Of a stretch of 64,000 nt of DNA, positions 1-7,561 are shown one piece after another. Each line of letters opens with the position of its first letter. Within the stretch, counting starts at the first letter, position 1. The position numbers and the translations under genes are program-made. The notes under the pieces were generated by a model. That model searched no databases, had not been told where the DNA came from, and worked only from the letters and a program-made list of their open reading frames with translations. This stretch comes from an uncultured Woeseia sp. (GTDB lineage: Bacteria > Pseudomonadota > Gammaproteobacteria > Steroidobacterales > Woeseiaceae): contig CALALV010000107.1 in NCBI GenBank assembly GCA_937925605.1, forward strand, positions 1-64,000, given 5' to 3'.

Positions 1-53
1 AACAAGTGGCCGGCTTCAGCTGGAACAGGTGGCCGGAATCAGTGGAATACGCA
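1..53. mobile_element. Terminus of an insertion sequence (IS21-like), rest outside window
   Basis: The first 53 bases contain two near-identical tandem units of about 20 bp, each beginning gtggccgg and followed by a cag-tggaa core, starting near positions 6 and 29. Multiple short repeats in the terminus are typical of IS21-family elements, as far as I can recall them. The element appears to end at position 53, where the minus strand reads TGCGTATTCC. No transposase is inside the window. The terminus lies inside the 3' end of the HNH-SAVED gene and supplies its last codons. The family name is recognition from memory, not a database hit. Confidence 0.55.
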
Positions 54-1181
54 GCCTGAACGCTTATCTCGATCGTAAATCGACATAGACGGAGCGACTT
101 TGGGTAAACGCGCCCGGCCGCACATCACGGCGACGGGCGCAGGGACAGCCGGAAACATATGCAAACGGCTGTTGCATGAGTGTTCGGCAATTATTTGAAC
201 CAGCAGAGCTTCGTAGGCCTCGCGAAAGCGCTGCAGGTCATCGCGCGTGTTCAAAAATAGCGGGGATGGTTCGGCATCTTTTAGTGTCAGCTCATAGACA
301 CAGGCATCATCGCCGAGCAATGCAGTAACCGAATTCACCGGATTGACGCCACTCAGGTTAAGCAGAAGTGCGACCTTGCCGTTCCCGCTCTTCACTTGGT
401 TGGCGGCGTAGTGAGCAGAACCATCGCCGTCGTGCCATGTCCATTGCTCCGGATTCCGATGGCGCTGATACAGCTCCACATCTGCTTTATCTGACAATCT
501 TGAGCCGAGATACACCAGCAGAGGTATAGGAGCAATGGCGAAGACACCCAGTCGAATAACATCAGAATGTCGCCTTTGTATTGAAGACAATCGATTTATC
601 TCGCTGTCAATCGCTGCGACGCACTGCGACCAAAACGTGGAGTCCGGATCGTCCGGCAACGCTGTTAGATTAATGTCGATGCGATCGTGCACGGCAGGGT
701 AGTCGGGCAACATCGCATCCCGAATTTCTGCGTCGGTTATGCTCAATGGTCGGCCGCCAACCATCCCGCGCAACACCAGCGGAACTCGCTTTTTGTCGTC
801 ATTGATTCCGATGAGCTCAAAGACTCGCCGTTCGTGTGCTTCTTTGAGCTGAACGAGACGCTCTACTGGGTATTCTTCTGGTCGTTCGTCATCCACTTCT
901 TTATGGCACTTGTGGCACAAAAGGATGAGATTCGAGATATCGTGAATGTCGTCGGGCCTGCCGTCTGCGCTGCCGCGACTGCCGCCGAGTTTGAATGCGT
1001 AGATGTGACCGCGCTGCCCAAAGTTTCCTAGCCGGCCGGTCACATGGTGTTCGATGAGAAGGTCATTGCAAATCTCGCAACGACCAGCACTGCGGGCGAA
1101 CAGGTAGTAGGTGGTTTTGTGCGAAATATCGCGGCTCAACACCTTCTCCAGCGCGTTGTTGTCGTTCGTGCGGCCAGTCAT
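39..1181 (-). CDS. cap5: HNH-SAVED nuclease, Cap5-like CBASS effector, 3' end altered by IS
   Basis: The protein (380 aa from the ATG at 1181) has an N-terminal HNH nuclease domain with a CxxC pair (C35, C38), the HNH histidine H59, N84, and a second CxxCH (C89, C92, H93). From about residue 150 it has a SAVED domain, recognisable by the segment FAIAPIPLLVYLG, the following YQRHR and a C-terminal IYDRD. SAVED domains bind cyclic oligonucleotides, and HNH-SAVED proteins are DNA-degrading effectors of CBASS anti-phage systems. The gene is the last of three on the minus strand, 62 nt after its neighbour from this start. A TTG 17 codons upstream is an alternative start, next to a run of T residues. 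The last four residues (CVFH) and the stop codon are read from the IS terminus, so about ten native C-terminal residues are probably lost. No CD-NTase is visible in the window. Confidence 0.82.
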   Translation of the reverse strand: MTGRTNDNNALEKVLSRDISHKTTYYLFARSAGRCEICNDLLIEHHVTGRLGNFGQRGHIYAFKLGGSRGSADGRPDDIHDISNLILLCHKCHKEVDDERPEEYPVERLVQLKEAHERRVFELIGINDDKKRVPLVLRGMVGGRPLSITDAEIRDAMLPDYPAVHDRIDINLTALPDDPDSTFWSQCVAAIDSEINRLSSIQRRHSDVIRLGVFAIAPIPLLVYLGSRLSDKADVELYQRHRNPEQWTWHDGDGSAHYAANQVKSGNGKVALLLNLSGVNPVNSVTALLGDDACVYELTLKDAEPSPLFLNTRDDLQRFREAYEALLVQIIAEHSCNSRLHMFPAVPAPVAVMCGRARLPKVAPSMSIYDRDKRSGCVFH

Positions 1182-1243
1182 TTTTGTATCGCCCAAAATC
1201 CCCTTCAATGAACCAGTTGAACCAGATTGCAAAAAAAAACAAA

Positions 1244-1810
1244 TTACCCAATCGCCATGTATCGAAACACCACCCCACCGCTCGGCGCTTGTACCTCCTG
1301 CCGGAGGATGTAACCGCGGTCCAAAAGCTGCTTCAGACGCGTACTCACGTTATTTACCTCTTTTTTCAGCGCCGAAGCCGCTTCCGGCGTCTCCAGTTCG
1401 CGCCTTACCAGCACCAAGTTCAGCAGCTCCTCTGTCGGCTTGGTCGCCGGTGGGCCAGCGATCGATGCTTCCTGCTTGGAGTCCCAAATTGTGATGGGCT
1501 GCTCCCTATCGCGAGCGGCCGATCGCCAGTTGTCTACCAAATCGTCTGACGCGACATCCACCAGGCAAAATCCTTTGACGCCGCGGTACCGACGGGCAAG
1601 TTCGACCACGCTCTCTCGCGCGAACGACACGTCGATACGCCGAATGCCATCCAGAGAAATACGGAAGATCAACGTCGCTGGCCGGGCCTCAACGGCATCG
1701 ATCAGGCGTTGATTGACCTCGCGGCCCGCCGCATTGCCCCATCCGTCTACTTCGCCGTCCATGAAGTCCAGTAGACGCAGGGTGGATGAAATCTGGTTCA
1801 CAGATTTCAT
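1244..1810 (-). CDS. STAS-like (DUF4325-type) plus winged-helix protein
   Basis: This 188-aa protein has an N-terminal STAS-like part (about residues 5-100), with alternating hydrophobic strands and a SFARESVVELAR helix like DUF4325 domains. Its C-terminal part (about 120-186) looks like a winged helix, with a recognition-helix-like stretch ending in RLKQLLDRGYI and a final beta wing. DUF4325 proteins often sit beside GHKL ATPases, in an arrangement like the anti-sigma/anti-anti-sigma partner switch. The ATG at 1810 lies 10 nt after the stop of the GHKL gene; a longer start at 1855 would overlap that gene. The context suggests a regulator or sensor acting with the GHKL ATPase on the downstream nuclease gene. 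The domain calls are by eye and the function is inferred. Confidence 0.6.
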   Translation of the reverse strand: MKSVNQISSTLRLLDFMDGEVDGWGNAAGREVNQRLIDAVEARPATLIFRISLDGIRRIDVSFARESVVELARRYRGVKGFCLVDVASDDLVDNWRSAARDREQPITIWDSKQEASIAGPPATKPTEELLNLVLVRRELETPEAASALKKEVNNVSTRLKQLLDRGYILRQEVQAPSGGVVFRYMAIG

Positions 1811-1820
1811 TGAAGCAGAA

Positions 1821-2843
1821 TCAGGTCGGTTGGTCAATACGAAAATCGATCGCAATATGCGTGCCCCAAATCAGCGGGGCGGTGTCATGAACCGTTGCAC
1901 GGCCAAGCTCGTAGCCGAATCGCGATGGCACCAGCCGGATGTGGCTGACCGGCAGACGGACGTCTACTGTGGCTTTGAATTTCATGGCTCGTTCTGCTGT
2001 GGCCTTTAAGCCGCTGCCTCGTGTACGGCCGTGCCGAGACACACCGTTGCGAAGTACCTCCACCAACAATTCCGTATCCGGACATCCCACCAGCTTTGGA
2101 TAGTGGGTCTGAAGTGACGGCCGGAGTGTATCCAACAAACCGTAGCCGCTGTCCGATACCGCGACGCGAACTGTTCGAGCCCGACCAGAGTTATAAGACT
2201 GCAAGGCGGCGAAACCGGCGAGGTCTGTCTCGCTGTGCTCGTACACATTTCCAATGAGTTCACCGAGCATAGTGAAAGCAGCGTGTTCCAGTTCTTGGCT
2301 ATTCGTCGATTTCTCCATCGACTCAAGCAATGCATCCACCAGCCGTCCTGGGAGTTCCCTATCCTCCTTACCTCTTTCGATGCGCTCAAACTCGACGAGC
2401 GTGCGGTTGGAACGTCGGTAGACTGCTGCGCTCGACCAGGACGGCTTTTCCGGCAAAACCTCAACGTCATCATGAAGTAGATCGAAGAAACCCATGCGGT
2501 TGAGATAACCCATTGTCCCGGACATGCCGGCCACGAAGTCTAGGGTTACGGACTTACCGACATGACGAAGCTGGTTGACGTAGGACAATAGTCGAACGCC
2601 CGCATCAACCATGATGCTGCAACCGTCCGGCACTTTGATCGAGACGGCCATGTCCTGGGTTTGCAAAGCGTCGACGCCTTCTCTTAAGGCTCGCTCAAAT
2701 CGATCTGCGCCGACCCATACCGACGGAAACGCAACGTTGATCGTCAATCGACTAGCCTCTTCAAAGTAGATTCCTACGGTAGAACCGACCGCCCAACCAA
2801 TTTTATCAATAGTGAAGAGCCTATATGAGGCTTTAGACACCAT
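1821..2843 (-). CDS. STAS-like/GHKL (histidine-kinase-like) ATPase
   Basis: This protein of about 340 aa has an N-terminal STAS-like half and a C-terminal GHKL ATPase. The ATPase shows the N box (ELIGNVYEHSE), the G1 box (VSDSGYGLLDTLR) and a glycine-rich G2-like segment (GRTRGSGLKA). No phospho-acceptor histidine domain or receiver is present, so it is not a classical sensor kinase. It is the first gene of the three-gene minus-strand operon ending in the HNH-SAVED nuclease. The start is uncertain: I prefer the ATG at 2843 because the residues upstream of it (ATG at 2897) look unlike a domain. Base composition is low in GC like the rest of the island. A partner-switch role with the next gene is inference. 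Confidence 0.65.
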   Translation of the reverse strand: MVSKASYRLFTIDKIGWAVGSTVGIYFEEASRLTINVAFPSVWVGADRFERALREGVDALQTQDMAVSIKVPDGCSIMVDAGVRLLSYVNQLRHVGKSVTLDFVAGMSGTMGYLNRMGFFDLLHDDVEVLPEKPSWSSAAVYRRSNRTLVEFERIERGKEDRELPGRLVDALLESMEKSTNSQELEHAAFTMLGELIGNVYEHSETDLAGFAALQSYNSGRARTVRVAVSDSGYGLLDTLRPSLQTHYPKLVGCPDTELLVEVLRNGVSRHGRTRGSGLKATAERAMKFKATVDVRLPVSHIRLVPSRFGYELGRATVHDTAPLIWGTHIAIDFRIDQPT

Positions 2844-3078
2844 GCATTGAGAGAGCGGAGAGCAGACGTTCGGTCGACGGCGTATACTGAATCCCATGGA
2901 CGCATGCCAAGGAGTCGTCGACCAAGGATAGCGATCGCACAGTCTGCTGTGCGCCGGTATTCTGGAAGAGTCTAGTGGGTGACCTATTGCGACAGCGCTG
3001 TATCGAAAAGCCGATTTCCATGGCGCGCTCGAATACGATGTTGCTTACACGTGCAGTACTACGATGCGAGGATTACCT

Positions 3079-3546
3079 GTGAGTACCGAAACGCAGCACA
3101 GTCAACGTGTTGATAGCTTAGTCGCAGAGTTAGAGGCTGCGCAGCAGGAACGCGCGCTTGCTAGGCGGAAACGAATAGAGCAGCGAGTCACAGCGGGCGA
3201 ATTCAAGGACCGCGAGGTGCAAGTCGGTCTTAAGGCTTTCCACGGAGTTTGTGACTACTGGGCAATCAGTGAAAATGACACGGAAGCGATTCTGCTCGCC
3301 GATAATGGGCGAGAAGCTAAACCCAAATCAGCCGAGCTTGTTGAGCGAATTTCCTACGTGCTTAGGATTCACAGGCTGATAAATGAGGTGATTCAGGGCG
3401 ATCAGGCCCGACACCAACGTTGGATACGCCGGTCGAACCTTGCGCTAGACGGTCACCGGCCGATCGATCTAATAGCTGCTGGACCTTCTAGCAGTGCGAA
3501 GGTTATGGAATACCTTGAATTCTGCCAAGGCGGACACTCCGCATAG
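3079..3546 (+). CDS. Orphan antitoxin-like protein, Xre/MbcA/ParS family
   Basis: This 155-aa protein has a C-terminal Xre/MbcA/ParS toxin-binding (DUF2384-like) domain. The evidence is an RISYVLRIHRLI helix, a W plus NLALDGHRPIDL motif and an ending like the family's YLxxxxGG. The middle (about 45-90) resembles the small helical DNA-binding part of MbcA-type antitoxins. These antitoxins normally pair with a RES-domain NAD-degrading toxin encoded directly downstream. Here the next 440 bases hold no gene and no RES protein follows, so it is an orphan. It is divergent from the GHKL-SAVED operon and could regulate it. The GTG at 3079 is chosen because AGGA lies 6 nt upstream; an in-frame ATG at 3064 is the alternative. 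Confidence 0.6.
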   Translation: MSTETQHSQRVDSLVAELEAAQQERALARRKRIEQRVTAGEFKDREVQVGLKAFHGVCDYWAISENDTEAILLADNGREAKPKSAELVERISYVLRIHRLINEVIQGDQARHQRWIRRSNLALDGHRPIDLIAAGPSSSAKVMEYLEFCQGGHSA

Positions 3547-3580
3547 GTTCGTCGTTAGTAGTTCTCGTCGCCTTCCATAG

Positions 3581-3605
3581 GATGTTACCGATCTTGGGTA
3601 ACATC
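3581..3605. repeat. Perfect inverted repeat, 9-bp arms
   Basis: GATGTTACC (3581-3589) and GGTAACATC (3597-3605) form a perfect 9-bp inverted repeat around a 7-nt spacer. It lies 35 nt after the antitoxin-like gene. It lacks a T tract, so it could be a protein-binding palindrome as easily as a terminator. Confidence 0.6.
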
Positions 3606-3769
3606 AGGGTACAAACCGACAGCATTTTCATCACTTTCCAGTGAATTATTCAAATCTTGATATTCGTGAATAATCGACTGTTACGATATAAGTGCTACAT
3701 AACCCGTACTTTTGTTAACAGAGTGTGTTAACGACTTTTTTCTACATGCACAGTGCTGAACCCCAGGAC

Positions 3770-3838
3770 GTAAGTCCGTCACTCCGGGCACAACTCCGTC
3801 ACTTCTTGACCGGGAATTCGGGACGTAACTCCGTCACT
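3770..3838. repeat. Three direct copies of a 14-bp motif
   Basis: The motif gtaactccgtcact occurs at 3825-3838, with close variants at 3770-3783 (gtaag...) and 3790-3803 (acaac...). Flanking bases (ggac before two of the copies) are partly conserved. Multiple short direct repeats of this sort occur at ends of some insertion sequences, so a decayed IS terminus is possible, but no transposase remnant is seen. Confidence 0.55.
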
Positions 3839-3932
3839 CAGGACGACACCCCTCTTGCCACTTCTGAATAGCGGAGTCCGCTTCACCCCAATACCAGCCG
3901 CCTGAACTCCCGCTCTCGGAATATCATAGAGG

Positions 3933-3962
3933 TCTGCTACTGACCCGTTGCAGCCGTTCGCT
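3933..3962. repeat. Copy 1 of the island's imperfect 30-bp repeat
   Basis: This copy matches the one at 5477-5506 at 27 of 30 positions (tctgctactgaccc, then tgcagccg, then tcgct). The two copies flank the serine-hydrolase gene in the same orientation. Confidence 0.65.
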
Positions 3963-3988
3963 GAGGTGAACTTATTAGAAGAATCGGA

Positions 3989-5416
3989 ATGATCCATGTG
4001 CTGCTGTTCTTGCTGTTGGGTCAGCAGGTATTGGCGGGTCAACCAGGTCAAGGCGACGAATTTGATGTAGCTTCGTTTGATGTCGCCGTATCGCAAATGC
4101 GCGAGGACGCTGGCACGCCAGGCATGGCCGTTGCAGTCTTGCGCGGTGGTCAAATTCTCCATACCAAGGGCTATGGCATCGCCGGGCCCGACGGGCAGCC
4201 TGTAACCGCAGAAACTGCGTTTCAAATTGGCTCGATTACGAAATCCTTTGTCGCCCTTGTCATCCTGCAATTGGCGTCGGAGGGCAAGCTGGACCTGGAT
4301 GATCCGGTGACGCGCCATGTTCCGACGTTTCGGACGGCATCCAAGTCGCAATCAGATCGCATCACAATTGACCACCTGGTTACGCACCGCAGCGGTCTGA
4401 CAACGCTTGATGGCAACAGCGCTAAAGCAGTGGATCCCGATTTATCAGGCCCGGCGGCGGCGGTTGCATCACTGGCTAGCGCTCAATTATTTGCGGAGCC
4501 GGGCACAACGTTTCAATACTCAAACGCCAACTATGCGCTGCTCTCTCACTTGATTGAGGTGCTGGACAATCGGCCCTTCGAACAAGCGCTGCAGGAACGG
4601 ATTTTTGACCCGCTTCAAATGCGCAACAGCTTCGTCCAAGTCTCGCCTTCGGACACTATCGTCGTCGCGACGGGATACCGTCTATGGTTTGGGGCGCCAC
4701 GACCGTGGCAGCCCGAGTCTGATGCGGCGCCGGACCGGCGCATGATCGGCGCAGGAGGTGTCTCAGCCAGTGTTGAGGATTTGGCGCGCTACGTGGAGGC
4801 GATACGCACCCGTGACCCACGCGTTGTGCCCGAGGGTGTGGACAGGTTGTTTTCCATTAAGCCTTTCTATGAATCGTGGGGCTATGGCTACGGTTGGTAT
4901 ACCAATAGCGGTAGGGACGAGCCGGTCTTCATGCATTCTGGTTTTACGCCTGGTTTTCTTGCCCTGGCCACGATGGTGCCCGCGACTGGCCGGGTGGTGA
5001 TTGTGTTGACAAACATGTCCGGCTTGGCACACGGCGATCTACCGCAGGCCGTGACCAACGCCGCACTGGGATGGGACCCTGTGCCTGCGGCAGCGTCGAT
5101 TGGCGCAAGGACCGCGATCTGGTCAGCCGTGATGGCACCCCTTGGGCTCTTGTTATTGCTATACAGGACAGGACAGCGTTTGCTCCTTCGCCGGCAACCC
5201 ATGCGCCCTTGGGTGCGCGGTCTTAATTTCGCGGCGGTTGTTGGACTAGTAGCCGTTGTTTACGGCGTATATGCAGGATTCCAAGCCCTGTTGGGAGTCA
5301 GTTTCCAAACTGGCTATGCTTTCTACCCGGATCTTACGGTCACAGCTGTTGCGACGATGGCGTTCGCCCTACTGCTAGCCGCAGGTCGATTAGCACTGGT
5401 GGTACGCGGGGGATAA
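3989..5416 (+). CDS. Serine hydrolase of the class C beta-lactamase/PBP fold with membrane tail
   Basis: The 475-aa protein starts with a short hydrophobic signal-like segment (residues 1-17). It then has a beta-lactamase-related domain: S82-x-x-K85 in GSITKSF, a Tyr-Ser-Asn motif near residue 179 (QYSNANYALL) and a third motif HSGFTPGFLA in place of KTG. This set is typical of the EstB/Pab87/D-aminopeptidase-like family rather than of true AmpC enzymes. From about residue 375 there are three hydrophobic segments, so the enzyme is probably anchored in the inner membrane with its catalytic domain in the periplasm. The substrate cannot be told; esterase or peptidase action on small molecules or peptidoglycan is possible. 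The gene is flanked by two copies of a 30-bp repeat. Confidence 0.8.
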   Translation: MIHVLLFLLLGQQVLAGQPGQGDEFDVASFDVAVSQMREDAGTPGMAVAVLRGGQILHTKGYGIAGPDGQPVTAETAFQIGSITKSFVALVILQLASEGKLDLDDPVTRHVPTFRTASKSQSDRITIDHLVTHRSGLTTLDGNSAKAVDPDLSGPAAAVASLASAQLFAEPGTTFQYSNANYALLSHLIEVLDNRPFEQALQERIFDPLQMRNSFVQVSPSDTIVVATGYRLWFGAPRPWQPESDAAPDRRMIGAGGVSASVEDLARYVEAIRTRDPRVVPEGVDRLFSIKPFYESWGYGYGWYTNSGRDEPVFMHSGFTPGFLALATMVPATGRVVIVLTNMSGLAHGDLPQAVTNAALGWDPVPAAASIGARTAIWSAVMAPLGLLLLLYRTGQRLLLRRQPMRPWVRGLNFAAVVGLVAVVYGVYAGFQALLGVSFQTGYAFYPDLTVTAVATMAFALLLAAGRLALVVRGG

Positions 5417-5476
5417 CTTGTTGGCAGGGTCCGCTAATGGCCGGAACCAGCCGACCATGCAATTCGGGCTATAATT

Positions 5477-5506
5477 TCTGCTACTGACCCAATGCAGCCG
5501 ATCGCT
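5477..5506. repeat. Copy 2 of the island's imperfect 30-bp repeat
   Basis: This copy has 27 of 30 bases identical to 3933-3962. A more diverged relative (tccgctaatggccgg...) begins near 5430. It lies 65 nt before the ankyrin gene. Confidence 0.6.
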
Positions 5507-5571
5507 ATCCCGGCGTCGCTTGGGAAATTTTCCACCCAACTTCGCTAATCCAAGCGCTCGGGAACACATTA

Positions 5572-6183
5572 TTGAGCCGAAAAACTCGCATCCTCACAGT
5601 CGTGGCGGCTCTATCTCTGAGCGCCGTAGTCGCTGCGAGTTTCTTACTTGTTCCGCACTCTGTCCGCCTGTACATGGCAAGCGTTGCGACGTGCGTCCGG
5701 TTGGACAAGGCTCTCGCAGAGTCCGCAGATAGTCAGTTCAAGGGTGTAAAGATCTGGGAGAAACCGCTGGCGTTGTTGTATCGCCTCAAGTATTGGTACC
5801 ACGGTGGACCAACCGATGTTGACGATTGGGTGAGCGGCGAATCGAGCGTCTTCACTGTCTTTTTGACTGCGGCAAGTAACACGATGGGCGAGTGCGATGA
5901 CGAAATTTTATCATTGCAGAATCGGTACCTGGATGGTTCAAGGCCCGTCGACAATTACGATTCCACCGGATATACAGCATTACACCAAGCCATCATCTTG
6001 CAGAAGACCGCTTTTGTGCGAGCCTTGCTAGACGGTGGCGCGGACAGATCACTCGAAGTTCGAAGCGGCAGCAAGCACGTCAGCGGTCTGAATGCTGTCG
6101 AGTTGGCGCTTTGGTTTGACGATCAGGAGTTCAGCCCTCCGAGCGCTGAGGGTATCGCGGAGATGCTGATCGACAGAAACTAG
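5572..6183 (+). CDS. Membrane-anchored or exported ankyrin-repeat protein
   Basis: This 203-aa protein begins with an N-terminal hydrophobic segment (about residues 8-28) that could be an anchor or a signal peptide. The C-terminal part has at least one recognisable ankyrin unit: TGYTALHQAIILQKTAFVRA, followed by LLDGGAD. A second, partial unit (LNAVELAL) follows. The start shown is a TTG; I see no strong ribosome-binding site, so a different start is possible. Codon use and GC content match the island, not the core genome. The repeats suggest protein-protein binding; the partner is unknown. Confidence 0.65.
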   Translation: MSRKTRILTVVAALSLSAVVAASFLLVPHSVRLYMASVATCVRLDKALAESADSQFKGVKIWEKPLALLYRLKYWYHGGPTDVDDWVSGESSVFTVFLTAASNTMGECDDEILSLQNRYLDGSRPVDNYDSTGYTALHQAIILQKTAFVRALLDGGADRSLEVRSGSKHVSGLNAVELALWFDDQEFSPPSAEGIAEMLIDRN

Positions 6184-6543
6184 CCGACCGCTTTTGGCCG
6201 TTAGCGGAAGTTCGCTGTCACCCTTAACCAGACTCTCGAGCGACGGCTTTCTGAATAAGCGGCAGTTCGCTCTCGGTCATTGTTGATTGCAGAAATCGAC
6301 CGCCAGCGCGACACCCATTCAATGGGTTAGGCGCGGTTTTCCGACGAATTTGATTGCCGCTAACCATCCGCGGGTGGGCAGTCAGCCAGACGCGGAAGTA
6401 TGCGGTCGCCGACAATTCCTCGTGGTCGCCGGGAGGCGGCGGTCGTTCGCCCGATACAAGCGGAAAAAGATCGTTACCGCGCCGACACCATCGATTCCGA
6501 GAGCGCCCTCAACATTCAACTTTTACCTTACAGGGCTGATCGT
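6184..6543. other. Intergenic region at the island/core junction
   Basis: These 360 bases contain two repeat-like units at 6188-6271 and a short palindrome (acccattcaatgggt) near 6313. Base composition shifts to the high-GC pattern of the rest of the window near 6430. No gene is seen. Confidence 0.5.
6188..6271. repeat. Two diverged units of the island's repeat family
   Basis: The units at 6188-6216 and 6244-6271 share gcttt...aagcgg.agttcgct. Each can pair with itself (for example CCGCT with AGCGG in the first). They resemble the copies at 3933 and 5477 in length and in the ending ttcgct. Confidence 0.5.
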
Positions 6544-7239
6544 ATGTCCGTTCGTTACAGTATGGTCGCATTTGCCGTTGTGCTCGCTGCAGGCACGCCG
6601 ACGGCTTCGGGGGCACAGGAACTCCGCTTCAATTACCTGGAGGGCGGCTACATCGCCGGCTTCGTCAACGACGTGGAGGAGTCCGCGGCGTTCACGGACA
6701 ACGGCACGTTCCAGCTCGAGACCGATTCCGGCGGCGGCGGCTTCGTCGGCGGCGCATGGCGGTTCCGGGAGAACCTGCACCTGTTCGGCGAGTATTCGTC
6801 GACCGGCCAGGAACTCGAAATCAGCGACGGCATCGACACTGCCGAGGGTGAGTTCGACGTGCTGCGCTGGCGGATCGGTATCGGCTATGCCTACCCGCTC
6901 TCGCCCACAGCGAACCTGTTCGGCCGCCTCGGCTTCGACAATACCGAGTTCAGGGATGTGCGGGTCGCCGCTTTCGATCTCGACGCCGACATAGACGACA
7001 ACGGTATTGGCGGCGAGCTCGGCATGATCTGGGCGCCCCGGCCGGCGCTCCACCTGCAGGGCCACGTACGTTACACCTCGGTCGGTGAGGTCGCTACCGA
7101 GGGCCCCGATACCTTCGACGCCGACACCCTCATCGGTCTGAACGGCCGCTGGTACTTTCGGCCCGACATCGCAGTGATTACCGGCTACGAGTTCGGCAAG
7201 ATCACCACCTGGAACCTGGGCGTGCGCTTCAGCTTCTGA
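6544..7239 (+). CDS. Outer-membrane beta-barrel protein
   Basis: The 231-aa protein starts at the ATG at 6544 with a cleavable signal peptide ending ASGAQE near residue 22. The mature part alternates polar and hydrophobic residues in strands, each followed by acidic, glycine-rich turns, and the chain ends with phenylalanine (VRFSF), a BAM recognition signal. It resembles small OmpA/OprF-like or OmpW-like barrels of 8 strands. No OmpA peptidoglycan-binding domain follows. It is the first gene with core-genome composition after the island. Function beyond an outer-membrane location is unknown. Confidence 0.75.
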   Translation: MSVRYSMVAFAVVLAAGTPTASGAQELRFNYLEGGYIAGFVNDVEESAAFTDNGTFQLETDSGGGGFVGGAWRFRENLHLFGEYSSTGQELEISDGIDTAEGEFDVLRWRIGIGYAYPLSPTANLFGRLGFDNTEFRDVRVAAFDLDADIDDNGIGGELGMIWAPRPALHLQGHVRYTSVGEVATEGPDTFDADTLIGLNGRWYFRPDIAVITGYEFGKITTWNLGVRFSF

Positions 7240-7561
7240 GTCGTCCAGGCCGGCTGTCTCGGCCACCCGGGCGAGCGTGGCCGAGCAGTTCCCGCGACAG
7301 CCCACGGACCGGACCAGCGCGTCGCGGCCTACGGACCACGTCAGCGCCTCACCACTGTTTCGCCGGGACTGCCTCGCGAATGCACGGGAAATGCGGATCT
7401 CCGATCGCGATCCGGATCGTGCCCGGCCGCAGCACTCGGCCGCAGCGGTGGCAGCCGGCCCAGGATGCCGGCAGCGTGTACGATCGGCCTTTACGCACTG
7501 GCAAGTTGCAAGTCGGGTTAGAATCGCACCCGATCGGCAAGCGCAGGGGCGGTAGCGCCAG
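7240..7561. other. Intergenic region, no gene seen
   Basis: These 322 bases separate the barrel gene from the next membrane protein gene. A TAGAAT hexamer near 7518 could be a -10 box for the downstream gene, but no good -35 is at the right distance. Nothing else is recognisable. Confidence 0.4.

Larger units (their letters stand above)
3547..3988. other. AT-rich intergenic region with palindromes and repeats, no gene seen
   Basis: These 442 bases carry no convincing reading frame. They hold a perfect inverted repeat at 3581-3605, an AT-rich stretch at about 3640-3740 with further imperfect palindromes (two GTTAAC copies, gaattattc/gaataatc), a triple direct repeat at 3770-3838 and one copy of the island's 30-bp repeat at 3933-3962. 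Confidence 0.6.

Noticed and set aside
1206..1245. A frameshift in the T run just upstream of the HNH-SAVED gene.
   Set aside because: The run lies between genes, after the stop of the upstream gene, so length changes there would not affect either protein unless the TTG start is used.
3989..5416. Reading the serine hydrolase as an AmpC beta-lactamase.
   Set aside because: The third motif is HSG rather than KTG and there is a membrane tail, so the wider EstB/Pab87 type fits better.
6300..6360. A GTTAGGC heptamer near 6323 suggested an integron attC site.
   Set aside because: No complementary GCCTAAC partner at the right distance and no integron integrase in the window.
7480..7530. A TGGCAAG..TTGCA stretch that looks like a sigma-54 promoter.
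   Set aside because: The GG and GC elements are too close; the consensus needs about 10 bp more spacing.
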